DNA of 32,177 bases. Source: Bradyrhizobium altum. Lineage in GTDB: Bacteria > Pseudomonadota > Alphaproteobacteria > Rhizobiales > Xanthobacteraceae. Below, piece after piece: positions 1 to 8,648 of the stretch. Numbering within the stretch: position 1 is the stretch's first letter; each line of letters starts with the position of its first letter. The stretch lies in contig NZ_JACMYP010000077.1 of the NCBI RefSeq assembly GCF_020889705.1, positions 1-32,177 of the forward strand. Reading direction: 5' to 3'. The position numbers were made by a program, and so were the translations under genes. The notes under the pieces were generated by a model that was given only the letters and a program-made list of their open reading frames with translations, did no database searches and had not been told where the DNA came from.

Positions 1-46
1 CAAGATGCTGGTGCGGCTCGCCGGCGAGGCGCGCGCCAAGGGATAG
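1..46 (+). CDS. 3' end of an unidentified gene
   Basis: Reading from base 2, the window opens with codons for KMLVRLAGEARAKG followed by TAG at 44-46. The third positions are almost all G or C, as in the genes further on, while the other two frames look less coding-like. Only 14 residues are visible, so no family can be assigned. This is an inference from codon usage alone. Confidence 0.35.
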   Translation, partial: KMLVRLAGEARAKG

Positions 47-790
47 AGGAGGGATAGGGGACACGACCTGCCGACACCGAGCGGCGGTGCTGTGCGCGAC
101 GAGGCATGGTGTCGCACGGTGCGGCTCCGCGCGCGTTTGCCGTGGCCGGGCGCAGCGTCCCTGACAGCGCGATCATTTCGTGCCGGCGCTGATATCATCG
201 CCGATGGGCGTGATGCGCGTTGCGAGAATTTCCAGCGCTGCTGCTCCGGAGAATCGCTCGGATCGCGAGCTTCAACCGCTGACGCGCACGTGCAACGCGG
301 TGATTGCGTTACCATCGATCGCTACGATCAGTGATCCTGCTGCCGCCGAACGCAGCCCGCGTTGCGGAACATTCGCTGCTGCCGGGCATTGTAGTCACCC
401 AGCTTCGACGATGGCGTATTGAGCTCGATCGAATGCAGCTCAATGCCGACCCAGTGGCGCTATCCGCGTGCAACACGATCGTGGACGACATGCCTGGCAC
501 TGCAGCGCAGCGTCAACTCGCGGCGGTCCATCGCAACGACACATCCTCAGCGCGAAATGCATACCCGGCATTCTCCGTGCCTGCTGCGTTGCCCGGCGCG
601 GATACACGCCGATCGCTGGCACTCTTTGTGCATCGCAATGCCTTGCGCGCGGCGGGAAAGGCGACGAAACGTCGCCCGATCGCCGTGAAAACAACGAGAA
701 AGCGAAAGCAAAGCGAAAGCGTTTCGCGCTGCGGTATTTGCGCCCGATGATGTGCCCGCCTTGGAATAAACCAAAAGCCATTCGACTGGC
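47..790. other. Gene-free stretch upstream of pckA
   Basis: About 740 bases hold only short overlapping reading frames on both strands. None has a ribosome site, consistent GC-rich third positions or a recognisable protein family. Around 697-727 is a small purine-rich run with repeated AGCGAAAGC and a GCGAAA/TTTCGC dyad. The stretch may be a decayed gene or a long leader region, and I cannot tell which. Confidence 0.4.
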
Positions 791-827
791 TTGGCAAGCC
801 CGGCGATCCCCACTATTAGGTCGCCGG
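791..827 (+). promoter_or_regulatory. Candidate pckA promoter with inverted repeat
   Basis: TTGGCA at 791-796 and TATTAG at 814-819 are separated by 17 bases, which fits a sigma-70-type promoter about 110 bases upstream of the pckA start. An inverted repeat CCGGCGA (800-806) / TCGCCGG (821-827) brackets the -10 element and could be an operator. A second AT-rich hexamer TATATT lies at 844-849 but has no partner -35. This is a pattern match only. Confidence 0.3.
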
Positions 828-927
828 ACCGGGGCCGAGAGGCTATATTCTGATGACGGTCACCGCGGCGGAGCGCGACGAGCGATGTTCGCGCGAACAA
901 GGATACGCGGGTTCGAGGAGGTTCTTC

Positions 928-2544
928 GTGCAAGAGACGGGCGTGCATAACGGTGCCTTCGGCGCCGACAAATTCGGCTTAAAAAATCTCAAGGGCGTGC
1001 ATTGGAACTATGGCGCGCCGCAGCTCTACGAGCACTCGTTGCGATCAGGCGAAGCGGTGCTCTCGGCCGATGGCGCGCTTTGCGCTGATACCGGTGAGTT
1101 CACCGGCCGCAGCCCGAAGGACAAGTTCACGGTCCGCGACGGTCTGACCGACAAGAGCATGTGGTGGGCTGGCAACCAGTCGATCACCTCGGAGCAGTTC
1201 GCAACGCTCCACGCCGACTTCCTCAAGCATGCCGAAGGCATGACGCTGTTCGCGCAGGATCTCTATGGCGGCGCCGATCCGAAGCATCGCATCAAGACGC
1301 GCGTCTTCACCGAGCTTGCCTGGCACTCGCTGTTCATCCGCACGCTGCTCATTCGCCCCGAGACGTCGGAGCTCGCGAGCTTCGTGCCCGAACTCACGAT
1401 CATCGATCTGCCGAGCTTCCGCGCCGATCCGAAACGTCACGGCTGCAAGTCGGAGAACGTCGTCGCGATCGATTTCGCCCGCAAGATCGTCCTGATCGGC
1501 GGGTCTTACTATGCCGGCGAAATGAAGAAGAGCGTGTTCACCACGCTGAACTTCTATCTGCCCGAGAAGGGCGTGATGCCGATGCATTGCTCGGCCAATG
1601 TCGGCCCCGATGGCGACACCGCGATCTTCTTCGGCCTGTCCGGCACCGGCAAGACCACGCTCTCGGCCGATCCCAAGCGCACGCTGATCGGCGATGACGA
1701 GCATGGCTGGAGCGAGGACGGCGTCTTCAATTTCGAAGGCGGCTGCTACGCCAAGTGCATCAAGCTGTCCGGCGAAGCCGAGCCGGAAATCTATGCCGCC
1801 AGCAAGCGCTTCGGCGCGGTGCTGGAAAACGTCGTGCTCGGCGCCAATGATCGCGTGCCCGATTTCGACGACGGCTCGAAGACCGAGAACACCCGCTCGG
1901 CCTATCCGCTCGATTTCATCCCGAACGCCTCGCGCACCGGCCGCGCGCCGCATCCGAAGAACGTGGTGATGCTCGCCGCCGACGCCTTCGGCGTGATGCC
2001 GCCGATCGCCAAGCTGACGCCGGCGCAGGCGATGTATCACTTCCTGTCCGGCTACACCGCCAAGGTCGCCGGCACCGAGCGTGGTCTCGGCAACGAGCCG
2101 CAGCCGGAATTCTCGACCTGCTTCGGTTCGCCGTTCCTGCCGCGCGATCCGTCGGTCTACGGCAACCTGCTGCGCGAATTGATCGCCAAGCACAATGTCG
2201 ATTGCTGGCTGGTCAACACCGGCTGGACCGGCGGCAAATACGGCACCGGCCGCCGCATGCCGATCAAGGTGACGCGCGCGCTGCTCACCGCGGCGCTGAA
2301 CGGCTCGCTCCGCAATGCCGATTTCCGCACCGACAAGTATTTCGGCTTTGCGGTGCCGACCTCGCTGCCGGGCGTCGAGCCGCACATCCTCGATCCGATC
2401 AAGACTTGGGCCGACAAGGTCGAGTTCGACAAGACCGCGCGTGCGCTGGTCGGCATGTTCCAGAAGAACTTTGCCAAGTTCGAAGCACAGGTCGACGCCG
2501 AAGTCCGCGCCGCCGCGCCGGAAGTGAAGCTCGCGGCGGAGTAG
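928..2544 (+). CDS. pckA: Phosphoenolpyruvate carboxykinase (ATP)
   Basis: Converts oxaloacetate and ATP to phosphoenolpyruvate, CO2 and ADP. This is the first committed step of gluconeogenesis during growth on C4-dicarboxylates, in the cytoplasm. The 538-residue length is normal for the ATP-dependent family. Visible motifs are the substrate-binding GEFTGRSPKDKF (Arg about 61), the P-loop GLSGTGKTT (about 236-244) and the metal-binding LIGDDEHGW (about 253-261). An in-frame ATG at 853 would add 25 residues that look unlike the family. GTG at 928 is preferred because GAGGAGG (915-921) lies 7 bases upstream and the product then begins VQETGVHNGAFGADKFG, as I recall for related PckA proteins. 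A terminator follows directly, so the gene is probably monocistronic. Confidence 0.96.
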   Translation: MQETGVHNGAFGADKFGLKNLKGVHWNYGAPQLYEHSLRSGEAVLSADGALCADTGEFTGRSPKDKFTVRDGLTDKSMWWAGNQSITSEQFATLHADFLKHAEGMTLFAQDLYGGADPKHRIKTRVFTELAWHSLFIRTLLIRPETSELASFVPELTIIDLPSFRADPKRHGCKSENVVAIDFARKIVLIGGSYYAGEMKKSVFTTLNFYLPEKGVMPMHCSANVGPDGDTAIFFGLSGTGKTTLSADPKRTLIGDDEHGWSEDGVFNFEGGCYAKCIKLSGEAEPEIYAASKRFGAVLENVVLGANDRVPDFDDGSKTENTRSAYPLDFIPNASRTGRAPHPKNVVMLAADAFGVMPPIAKLTPAQAMYHFLSGYTAKVAGTERGLGNEPQPEFSTCFGSPFLPRDPSVYGNLLRELIAKHNVDCWLVNTGWTGGKYGTGRRMPIKVTRALLTAALNGSLRNADFRTDKYFGFAVPTSLPGVEPHILDPIKTWADKVEFDKTARALVGMFQKNFAKFEAQVDAEVRAAAPEVKLAAE

Positions 2545-2570
2545 TTCGCGCAAGCGATTTCGCGATTTGA

Positions 2571-2604
2571 AAAGGCGGCCCTCGTGGCCGCCTTTTCTGT
2601 TTTG
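2571..2604 (+). terminator. Rho-independent terminator of pckA
   Basis: AAAGGCGGCC (2571-2580) and GGCCGCCTTTT (2586-2596) form a stem around the 5-base loop CTCGT, followed by CTGTTTT. It begins 26 bases after the pckA stop codon. Confidence 0.9.
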
Positions 2605-2634
2605 ATACCCGGCGAGCGCGCGCCACTGCTAATT

Positions 2635-2740
2635 CCGTCACCCTGAGGAGCGCGCAGCGCGCGCGTCTCGAAGGGTCGACGGCCACCAGCCGGGCCGTGC
2701 ATCCTTCGAGACGCGCCTGCGGCGCTCCTCAGGATGACGG
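2635..2740. repeat. Palindromic intergenic repeat, family A copy 1
   Basis: A long imperfect palindrome starting CCGTCACCCTGAGGAG and ending CTCCTCAGGATGACGG. Each arm carries its own small hairpin (GCGCGC-type on the left, GCGCC/GGCGC on the right) around a core containing TCTCGAAGGGTCGACGGCC. The same family recurs at 15810-15917 and 23022-23157, where it is inverted relative to this copy. It sits between the convergent ends of pckA and the arginase gene. Such repeats are common in Bradyrhizobium-type genomes. Confidence 0.85.
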
Positions 2741-2759
2741 GATTGGACTCCTCCGTGGA

Positions 2760-3737
2760 CTACTCCCCCATCTCCGGCAGCACGGCGTTGCTCGGCGTCT
2801 GCCGATCCGTGATCTGCAGGCCGAACAGGCTGCCGATCAATTCGACCGCGACGCGCGCGGTGCGGCCGCGCTCGTCGAGGAACGGATTGAGCTCGACGAT
2901 ATCGAGCGAGCGCACCAGCCCGGAATCGTGCAGCAGCTCCATGATGAGATGGGCTTCCCGATAAGTCGCGCCGCCCGGCACGGTGGTGCCGACCCCGGGC
3001 GCGACTTCCGGATCGAGGAAGTCGACGTCGAACGAGACATGCAGCACGCCGTTCTTCGCCCTGACGCGCTCGATGACGCGGCGGGTCAGCACGGCGACGC
3101 CGAACTCGTCGATCTGGCGCATGTCTGATATCGAGACGTTGCGCTGCCGCAGCAGCTTGCGTTCCAGCGGATCGACCGAGCGCGTGCCGATCAGGTCGAG
3201 CTGATCCGGCGGGATCGAGGCGCGCGGCAGTCCGCCGAGCAGGTCGTCGAGGCCGGGCTCGCCGCACAGGAAGGCCGCCGACATGCCGTGCATGTTGCCG
3301 GTTATGGTGGTGGCCGGCGTGTTGTAGTCGGCATGCGCGTCGACCCACAGCGCAAACAGCGGCCGGCCCTTTTCCTGCCAGTAACGCGCGACGCCGTTGA
3401 TCGACCCCATCGACAGTGAGTGATCGCCGCCCATGAAGATCGGGATCGCGCCGGAATGCGCCAGCCAGTAGGCGCGCTCGGAGAGGGCGCGGGTCCAGGT
3501 CTTCACCTCGTCGTAGAATTTGGTGCTTGCCGGCGCGGGGCCGTCGGCGACCACGGCCGGGATCGCAAGGTTGCCGTGGTCGTCAACCCGGAAGTCGAGC
3601 TGCTCGAGCAGGCGCGCGATGCCCGCGGTGCGCAGCGCGTCCGGGCCCATCAGTGGACCGGGCTGCGACGCGCCGATCTCGATGGGAACGCCAAGCAAGG
3701 CGATGCGCGAGGGTCTGGAATTGTCGGCTTCAGACAT
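2760..3737 (-). CDS. rocF: Arginase
   Basis: Hydrolyses L-arginine to ornithine and urea with a dinuclear manganese centre in the cytoplasm. The 325-residue product shows all family metal-ligand motifs: GGDHS (103-107), DAHAD (133-137) and SFDVDFLDP (235-243), plus DIVELNP near 279. The reading frame extends 23 codons further upstream, but the ATG at 3735-3737 gives MSEADNSRPSRIALLGVP and has a GGGAG-type site about 8 bases upstream, so it is preferred. It is transcribed towards pckA, and a family A repeat separates the two ends. It probably supplies urea nitrogen and ornithine from arginine. No ornithine-catabolism gene is adjacent. Confidence 0.93.
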   Translation of the reverse strand: MSEADNSRPSRIALLGVPIEIGASQPGPLMGPDALRTAGIARLLEQLDFRVDDHGNLAIPAVVADGPAPASTKFYDEVKTWTRALSERAYWLAHSGAIPIFMGGDHSLSMGSINGVARYWQEKGRPLFALWVDAHADYNTPATTITGNMHGMSAAFLCGEPGLDDLLGGLPRASIPPDQLDLIGTRSVDPLERKLLRQRNVSISDMRQIDEFGVAVLTRRVIERVRAKNGVLHVSFDVDFLDPEVAPGVGTTVPGGATYREAHLIMELLHDSGLVRSLDIVELNPFLDERGRTARVAVELIGSLFGLQITDRQTPSNAVLPEMGE

Positions 3738-3854
3738 GCGGCAGGCTCCCAAAGGCGTGGAACAGAAGCGACGCGCCAATGTCCCCTCAACCCCTGAAAT
3801 AGGCAACCCGGTCCAATCCGGCCATGTGGATAGTTGAGTTGTGCGTCCAGATTT

Positions 3855-3902
3855 GACGCGTTTTCTTCACCGCGAACCGGTGCCCACTTCGCTTGAAAAC
3901 GC
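3855..3902. repeat. Short palindromic repeat next to the thioesterase stop
   Basis: GCGTTTTC (3858-3865) pairs with GAAAACGC (3895-3902). The interior contains CACCGCGAACCGGTG, itself an imperfect dyad. It ends one base before the thioesterase stop codon on the minus strand, so it could also act as that gene's terminator. The sequence resembles a short palindrome I recall as widespread in Rhizobiales. Only one copy is present here. Confidence 0.6.
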
Positions 3903-3903
3903 T

Positions 3904-4722
3904 CTACGCCTTGAAATAGGCGATCTGCGTGGTGGTGGCGAGCAGGCGGCCGGACGGCGACCACAATTCGCCGTGCTGGTCGCCGTAGCTCTTGTGGAAG
4001 GTCTTGGCGTCGGCTGTGGCGAGCACGCGGGTGGTATCTTCCGCATCCATGTCGGCGGCATCGACATGGAAATAGGTCGTCAGCGATACCGTGCCGAACG
4101 GCACCAGCTCGTGCCGAGCGTGGAACACGCGGCCGAAGAACGCGTCCGACATCGACATCAGCGACAGCGCATCGAGCTTGCGCGGCACGCGGTCGGCGAT
4201 CCAGAGTTTTGAATAGGGGCTCGACGGTTGCTTCGCGGCACCGCCGCCGAGCTTCGGTTCGCCCTCGGCGAAGCGGAAATCATACTGGTTGGCCCAGGTC
4301 ATCGCGAGCTTCGGATAGGGCCGCAGCTCTTCGAACGGCACCGCGCCGGGAAACTCGGCGGGCTGGTGCGACCACGACGGGCGGCGCTCGGCGAACACCG
4401 CGGTCGCCAAGGTCGTGACCTTGCCGCCGCCTTGCGTCGTCTCGACCGACCAGTGCTGGCTCGAGCGGTTGACCCGGACCAGGCGGACGTCGAGATCGAA
4501 CACGCCCTCGGCGACTGGCGCGCAGTAATTGACCGTCAGCGCCAGCGGATCGCCCGCGCGCTGCGGGTGCTGCATCAGGGCGCGCAGGATCGTCGCGGCC
4601 GTGCAGCCGCCGAACGGGCCGACGAACGCCCAGTAATCCGGGCTGGTCCGTCCCTGCCAGCGGCTGTCGCCGGCAGTCACAGCGGTGGCTTCATCGAAAA
4701 GGTGCGGAGCCTTGGTGAGCAT
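3904..4722 (-). CDS. Acyl-CoA thioesterase-like protein (TesB-type hotdog)
   Basis: A 272-residue protein resembling the double-hotdog TesB/4HBT_3 thioesterase family, which hydrolyses acyl-CoA esters. The N-terminal half contains FVGPFGGCTAATILRAL (about 34-50) and a strand-rich stretch around LTVNYCAPVAEGVFD. The C-terminal half contains FFGRVFHARHELVPFGTVSLT and a conserved ending around SPSGRLLATTTQIAYFKA, typical of the second hotdog. No signal peptide is visible, so it is cytoplasmic. The start is ATG at 4720-4722, with an AAGG site about 6 bases upstream. It lies between the arginase gene and glgP on the same strand, but repeats separate it from both. The substrate chain length cannot be read from the sequence. 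Confidence 0.82.
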   Translation of the reverse strand: MLTKAPHLFDEATAVTAGDSRWQGRTSPDYWAFVGPFGGCTAATILRALMQHPQRAGDPLALTVNYCAPVAEGVFDLDVRLVRVNRSSQHWSVETTQGGGKVTTLATAVFAERRPSWSHQPAEFPGAVPFEELRPYPKLAMTWANQYDFRFAEGEPKLGGGAAKQPSSPYSKLWIADRVPRKLDALSLMSMSDAFFGRVFHARHELVPFGTVSLTTYFHVDAADMDAEDTTRVLATADAKTFHKSYGDQHGELWSPSGRLLATTTQIAYFKA

Positions 4723-4743
4723 GAATTACCTTGAATACTTGCT

Positions 4744-4827
4744 CGTCATTGCGAGGAGCGAAGCGACGAAGCAATCCATCGATCCGCATAGCCGCGCGAT
4801 GGATTGCTTCGCTTCGCTCGCAATGAC
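4744..4827. repeat. Palindromic intergenic repeat, family B
   Basis: An inverted repeat with arms CGTCATTGCGAGGAGCGAAG and GCTTCGCTCGCAATGAC plus inner GCAATCCATC / GATGGATTGC. The right arm lacks a few bases of the left. It lies upstream of the thioesterase gene and downstream of glgP. I know this type as a very common Bradyrhizobium intergenic palindrome; only this copy is in the window. Confidence 0.8.
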
Positions 4828-4909
4828 TGCGTGAAGTTCACTGACTATATCGCGGGCTATCGTGCCGAATTCAATGATGTCGGACGTAATCGATTTCCGC
4901 GTCCCGGGA

Positions 4910-7455
4910 TTACCCCTTCGCCTCGCGCTGGTTGTCGAGCTGCGGCGAGGCGCTCGGATGCACCGGCACGTGCCAGATGTCCTCGGCATATTCGCGGATG
5001 GTGCGGTCGGAGGAGAACCACGCCATGCGCGCCACGTTGAGGATCGAGGCGCGGGTCCAGGCCGGAGGCACCTGCCAGCGCGCGTCGATGCCGCGCTGCG
5101 CGTCGTAGTAGGAATCGAAATCGGCCGAGACCATGTAGTGATCGAGGTAGCGCAGCGCGTGCCCGATCGAGGCGAAGCGCGCGGCATCGCCCGGCGAGAA
5201 CTCGCCGCTCTCGATGGCGCGGATCGCGCGCTCGAGCCGCGGCGACTTGCCGATCACGTCGCTGGCATCGAGCCCCTGCTTGCGGCGGACCATGACGTCG
5301 CCGGCTCGAGGCCGAAGATCGCGATGTTCTCCTCGCCGACATTGTCGCGGATTTCGATATTGGCGCCGTCGAGCGTGCCGATGGTCAGCGCGCCGTTCAG
5401 CGCGAGCTTCATGTTGCCGGTGCCCGAGGCCTCCATGCCGGCGGTCGAGATCTGCTCGGAGAGATCGGCGGCGGGGATGATCACCTCGGCGAGGCTGACA
5501 TTGTAGTCGGCGAGGAAGGCGACCTTCAGCCTGCCGCCGAGCGAGGCGTCGTTGTTGACGATTTCGGCGACGTCGCTGATCAGCTTGATGATCAGCTTGG
5601 CGTAGCGGTAGCTCGCCGCCGCCTTGCCCGCGAAGATTTTTACGCGCGGCACCCAGTTCGCCGCCGGATCATCCTTCATCGCGTGATACAGTGCGATCGT
5701 CTCCAGGATGTTGAGCAGCTGCCGCTTGTATTCGTGGATGCGCTTGATCTGCACGTCGAACAGCGCCGACGGGTCGACTTTGATGTGGTTGCGCTCGCCG
5801 ATCAGCCGCGCCAGCGCCAGCTTGTTGTGATGCTTGACGTCGCGGAAGCGCTTCTGGAATTCCAGATCGCTCGAGTGGGGCTCGAGCCGCTCGAGCAGCG
5901 AGAAGTCGTCGAGCACGGCCTCGCCGCAGGTCTCGCGCAGCAGCGCGGTCAGCCGCGGGTTGGCCAGCATCAGCCAGCGGCGGAAGGTGATGCCGTTGGT
6001 CTTGTTGGTGATGCGCGACGGGTAGAGATGATGAAGGTCGTGGAACACGGTCTCCTTCATCAGGTCGGAATGCATCGCGGAGACGCCGTTGATGCGGTGC
6101 GAGCCGACAAAGGCGAGCTGGCCCATCCGCACGCGGCGGCCGCTGCGCTCGTCGATCAGCGAGACCGAGGCGCGGTATTCGATGTCGCCGGGGAAGCGCT
6201 CTTCGGCGAGCGCCAGATGGGCCACGTTGATGCGGTAGATGATCTCGAGATGCCGCGGCAGCAGCCGCTCGAACAATTCGACCGGCCAGGTCTCGAGCGC
6301 TTCCGGCAGCAGCGTGTGGTTGGTGTAGGACAGCGTCGCGACGGTGATCTTCCAGGCCTCGTCCCAGCGGAAATTGTGCAGGTCGACCAGGATGCGCATC
6401 AGCTCGGTGACCGCAAGGCTCGGATGGGTGTCGTTGAGCTGCACGGCCGCCTTCTGCGCGAGGTTGCGCAGGCCGCCGTCGGAGGCGAGATGCCGCTTCA
6501 CGAGATCCTGCAACGAGGCCGAGACGAAGAAATATTCCTGGCGCAGCCGGAGCTCGCGGCCCGCCGCGCTCTCGTCGTTCGGATAGAGGAATTTGCAGAT
6601 CGCTTCCGCGCGCGCCTGCTCGGCGCTCGCCGAGACGTAGTCGCCGGTGTTGAAGACGTCGAGCTGGAGCGGGTCGGGCGCGTGCGCCGACCAGAGGCGA
6701 AGCGCGTTGACGTGCTTGCCGCGCCAGCCGACGATCGGCGTGTCGTAGGCCATCGCTTCAACGGTTTCCGCCGGATGCCAGGTGGCGCGATCGCGGCCGC
6801 GCTCGTCGACATGCTCGACATGGCCGCCGAAGTGGACGTTGTAGACCACCTCCGGCCGCTGGAATTCCCAGGGGTTGCCGAAGGCGAGCCATTCGTCGGG
6901 ATATTCCTGCTGCCAGCCCTGGTTCATGATCTGGCGGAACAGGCCGAAATCGTAGCGGATGCCGTAGCCGGTCGCGGGGATCGCCAGCGTCGCCATGCTC
7001 TCCATGAAGCAGGCCGCGAGCCGCCCGAGGCCGCCATTGCCGAGCGCCGCATCCGGCTCGCATTTGCGCAGGTCCGACAGATCGACGCCGAGGTCGCCGA
7101 GCGCGGCCTCGAACAGCGGCAACAGTCCCATATTGTTCAGCGCGTCGGTGAACAGGCGGCCGATCAGGAATTCGAGCGAGAGATAATAGACGCGCTTGGA
7201 GCCGGCGTCGTAGGTCTGCTTCTCGGCCGTCAGCCAGTGGTGCACGATGCGGTCGCGCAGCGCCAGCGCCGCCGCCTTGTACCAGTCGCGCCTGGTCGCA
7301 ACGGTGGCGTCCTTGCCGATCGCCAGCCGGAGCTTGGCGAGGATCGCGCCCTTGATCTCGGTCAGCGCCAGCTCGTCGATCGGCTGGTTCAATGCCGGGT
7401 AGTTTGTTTGTTCGTGCAAAGCGCTCAATCCCTGCCGTTCAGACTTCCGGATCAT
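4910..7455 (-). pseudogene. glgP: Glycogen/alpha-glucan phosphorylase, frameshifted
   Basis: Phosphorylase releases glucose-1-phosphate from alpha-1,4-glucans using pyridoxal phosphate. Residues 1 to about 720 read normally from ATG at 7453-7455. They include LGNGGLGRLAACFMES, the long catalytic middle section and the PLP-lysine motif EASGTGNMKLALNGAL. Just after NIAIFGLE the frame is lost: one base is missing at about 5305 (plus strand reads CCGGCTCGAG where CCGGCCTCGAG would keep the frame). The first frame then runs 14 wrong residues to a stop at 5254. The true C-terminus continues in the next frame from MVRRKQGLDASD (5293) to NQREAKG (stop 4910), including WFSSDRTIREYAEDIWHV. Rejoined, it would be about 848 residues, normal for the family. 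Either a real inactivating mutation or a base-calling error. No other glg gene is nearby. Confidence 0.9.
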
Positions 7456-7663
7456 GATGCGATCATATTGTCCGGATCATGCCCCAAGCCGATGATACGC
7501 GCGTTGCATGGCAATCGAAACCGCCTGGACGTTGCCGTGCATAGCGCTGCCGACATTTTATGCAAGGACCGGGCCGATTCAGGGTCCTTCGGAACCGTCG
7601 TTGCCGGTGCTGCGATCGGCCGTGAGAGCCGGGATTTTGCGACAATTTGGCGGAGGATGCGTG

Positions 7664-7897
7664 ATGAGACTCTTGATCGAGATCGCAGCCGCGGCGTTGC
7701 TCATGGTGTGCATCACGGCCACAAGCGCAGCCTATGCGGCGGGCAAAGTCGGCCGCAGCGCCGACGGCCTGAGCTGCAGCTTCAGCGTGACCCAGAACGC
7801 TTCGCCAGCCGCGCGCTGCGCCGCCATCAAGCGGCAATGCGGTGGCAAGTTCTACGCGAATGCCTGCGGTGACAAGCTGCTGTCCGCAGCGAACTAG
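7664..7897 (+). CDS. Small secreted cysteine-containing protein, unknown function
   Basis: A 77-residue product with a hydrophobic N-terminal signal peptide (MRLLIEIAAAALLMVC...) and a likely cleavage after AYA, near residue 24. The mature part is about 50 residues with four cysteines (SCSF, RCAAIK, RQCGG, NACGD), which could form two disulfides in the periplasm. GGAGG at 7652-7656 lies 7 bases before the ATG at 7664, which favours this start over the longer frame from 7508. I do not recognise the family. It diverges from glgP, and a strong hairpin about 140 bases downstream may end its transcript. Confidence 0.72.
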   Translation: MRLLIEIAAAALLMVCITATSAAYAAGKVGRSADGLSCSFSVTQNASPAARCAAIKRQCGGKFYANACGDKLLSAAN

Positions 7898-8033
7898 GTG
7901 GCCGCACAGCGCGCCTTCACGCGCAATCAAACACCGTGGTGATACGGATTTCCAAGGCTTAACGAGTTCTTTACAAACACAGCTGTCGCTCGTGGGGCGG
8001 GCACATTTTTCCAGCTCCGACGCATTTCATTCC

Positions 8034-8084
8034 GAAGCAATTTTCAACGGGCCGCTGACTTAGTCAGCGGCCCGAATTGCTTTT
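8034..8084 (+). terminator. Strong hairpin, probable terminator
   Basis: CGGGCCGCTGAC (8048-8059) and GTCAGCGGCCCG (8063-8074) form a perfect 12-bp stem with a 3-base loop. An outer pairing AAGCAATT / AATTGCTT extends it across a small bulge, and TTTT follows at 8081-8084. It fits a terminator for the small secreted protein gene. The AT-rich flanks on both sides would allow bidirectional use. Confidence 0.72.
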
Positions 8085-8131
8085 GCAGGCCGCGTAATCG
8101 CTCTCTCATACGGACTTGCTTCGCGCCACAT

Positions 8132-8164
8132 CGTCGTCCTGGCGAAAGCCAGGATCCATTACCC
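8132..8164 (+). repeat. Left inverted repeat flanking the GIY-YIG gene
   Basis: A 33-base arm starting CGTCGTCCTGGCG and ending CCATTACCC. It matches the reverse complement of 8495-8527 at 32 of 33 positions. Within the arm, CCTGGC-GAAA-GCCAGG (8138-8153) is a self-complementary hairpin. Confidence 0.88.
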
Positions 8165-8170
8165 CAACTG

Positions 8171-8464
8171 TCAAATGAGGCCAGACAGGTCGTTCCAATC
8201 CGGGCTTTCAGCTTCGATCAGCTTGATCTTCCAATCCCGCTTCCAAAACTTCAGTTGCTTCTCGCGGGCGATCGCTTCCTGCGGTGTGACGAATTCCTCG
8301 AGGTGGACGAGACGGAAGGTCTGATATTTGTAGACGAACTTGGAGCCGCGGCCCGAACGATGCAGTTTGAGCCGGGTGCGAATGTCGTTGGTGACGCCGA
8401 TGTAGAGCGTTCCGTGATGGCGGCTCGCGAGGACGTAGACGTAGTAGCTGCTTGCAGCGCTCAT
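8171..8464 (-). CDS. GIY-YIG nuclease superfamily protein
   Basis: A 97-residue single-domain protein of the small GIY-YIG (YhbQ/UPF0213-like) group. The motif is seen as YYVYVLASRHHGTLYIG near the N-terminus, where YVY and YIG supply the paired tyrosines. An Arg follows in DIRTRLKLH and the catalytic-type Glu in AIAREKQLKFW. Larger family members cut DNA, but the role of this small group is not settled. ATG at 8462-8464 is taken as the start; a TTG at 8474-8476 would add four residues. The gene fills the space between two 33-base inverted repeats, starting and ending within about 30 bases of each, so gene and repeats may form one unit. Confidence 0.88.
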   Translation of the reverse strand: MSAASSYYVYVLASRHHGTLYIGVTNDIRTRLKLHRSGRGSKFVYKYQTFRLVHLEEFVTPQEAIAREKQLKFWKRDWKIKLIEAESPDWNDLSGLI

Positions 8465-8494
8465 GGTTTGGCCCAAGCTCGCGAGTGACCAGCC

Positions 8495-8527
8495 GGGTAA
8501 TGGGTCCTGGCTTTCGCCAGGACGACG
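8495..8527 (-). repeat. Right inverted repeat flanking the GIY-YIG gene
   Basis: GGGTAATGGGTCCTGG... to ...GACGACG is the mirror of 8132-8164 with one mismatch. It contains the same CCTGGC/GCCAGG hairpin (8506-8521). Confidence 0.88.
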
Positions 8528-8648
8528 CCTGAGGGGCGATCTACAAAGAACGAATTAAGAACACTTTAGCAAGTCTTTGATATATCATTGTGATTCGGTG
8601 CCTGCGCCGACACAATATCTATGGTCTCTCAGTCTCCGCGAGGACTAC

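Noticed and set aside
1045..2553. 502-residue open frame antisense to pckA
   Set aside because: It mirrors a strongly conserved gene and has an Arg/Ala/Asp/Gly/His-rich composition typical of the antisense of GC-rich codons; no ribosome site or family.
5683..7872. 729-residue plus-strand frame over glgP
   Set aside because: Antisense shadow of phosphorylase codons with repetitive Asp/Val/Leu/Glu/Arg composition. It also runs through the glgP start region and a separate small gene.
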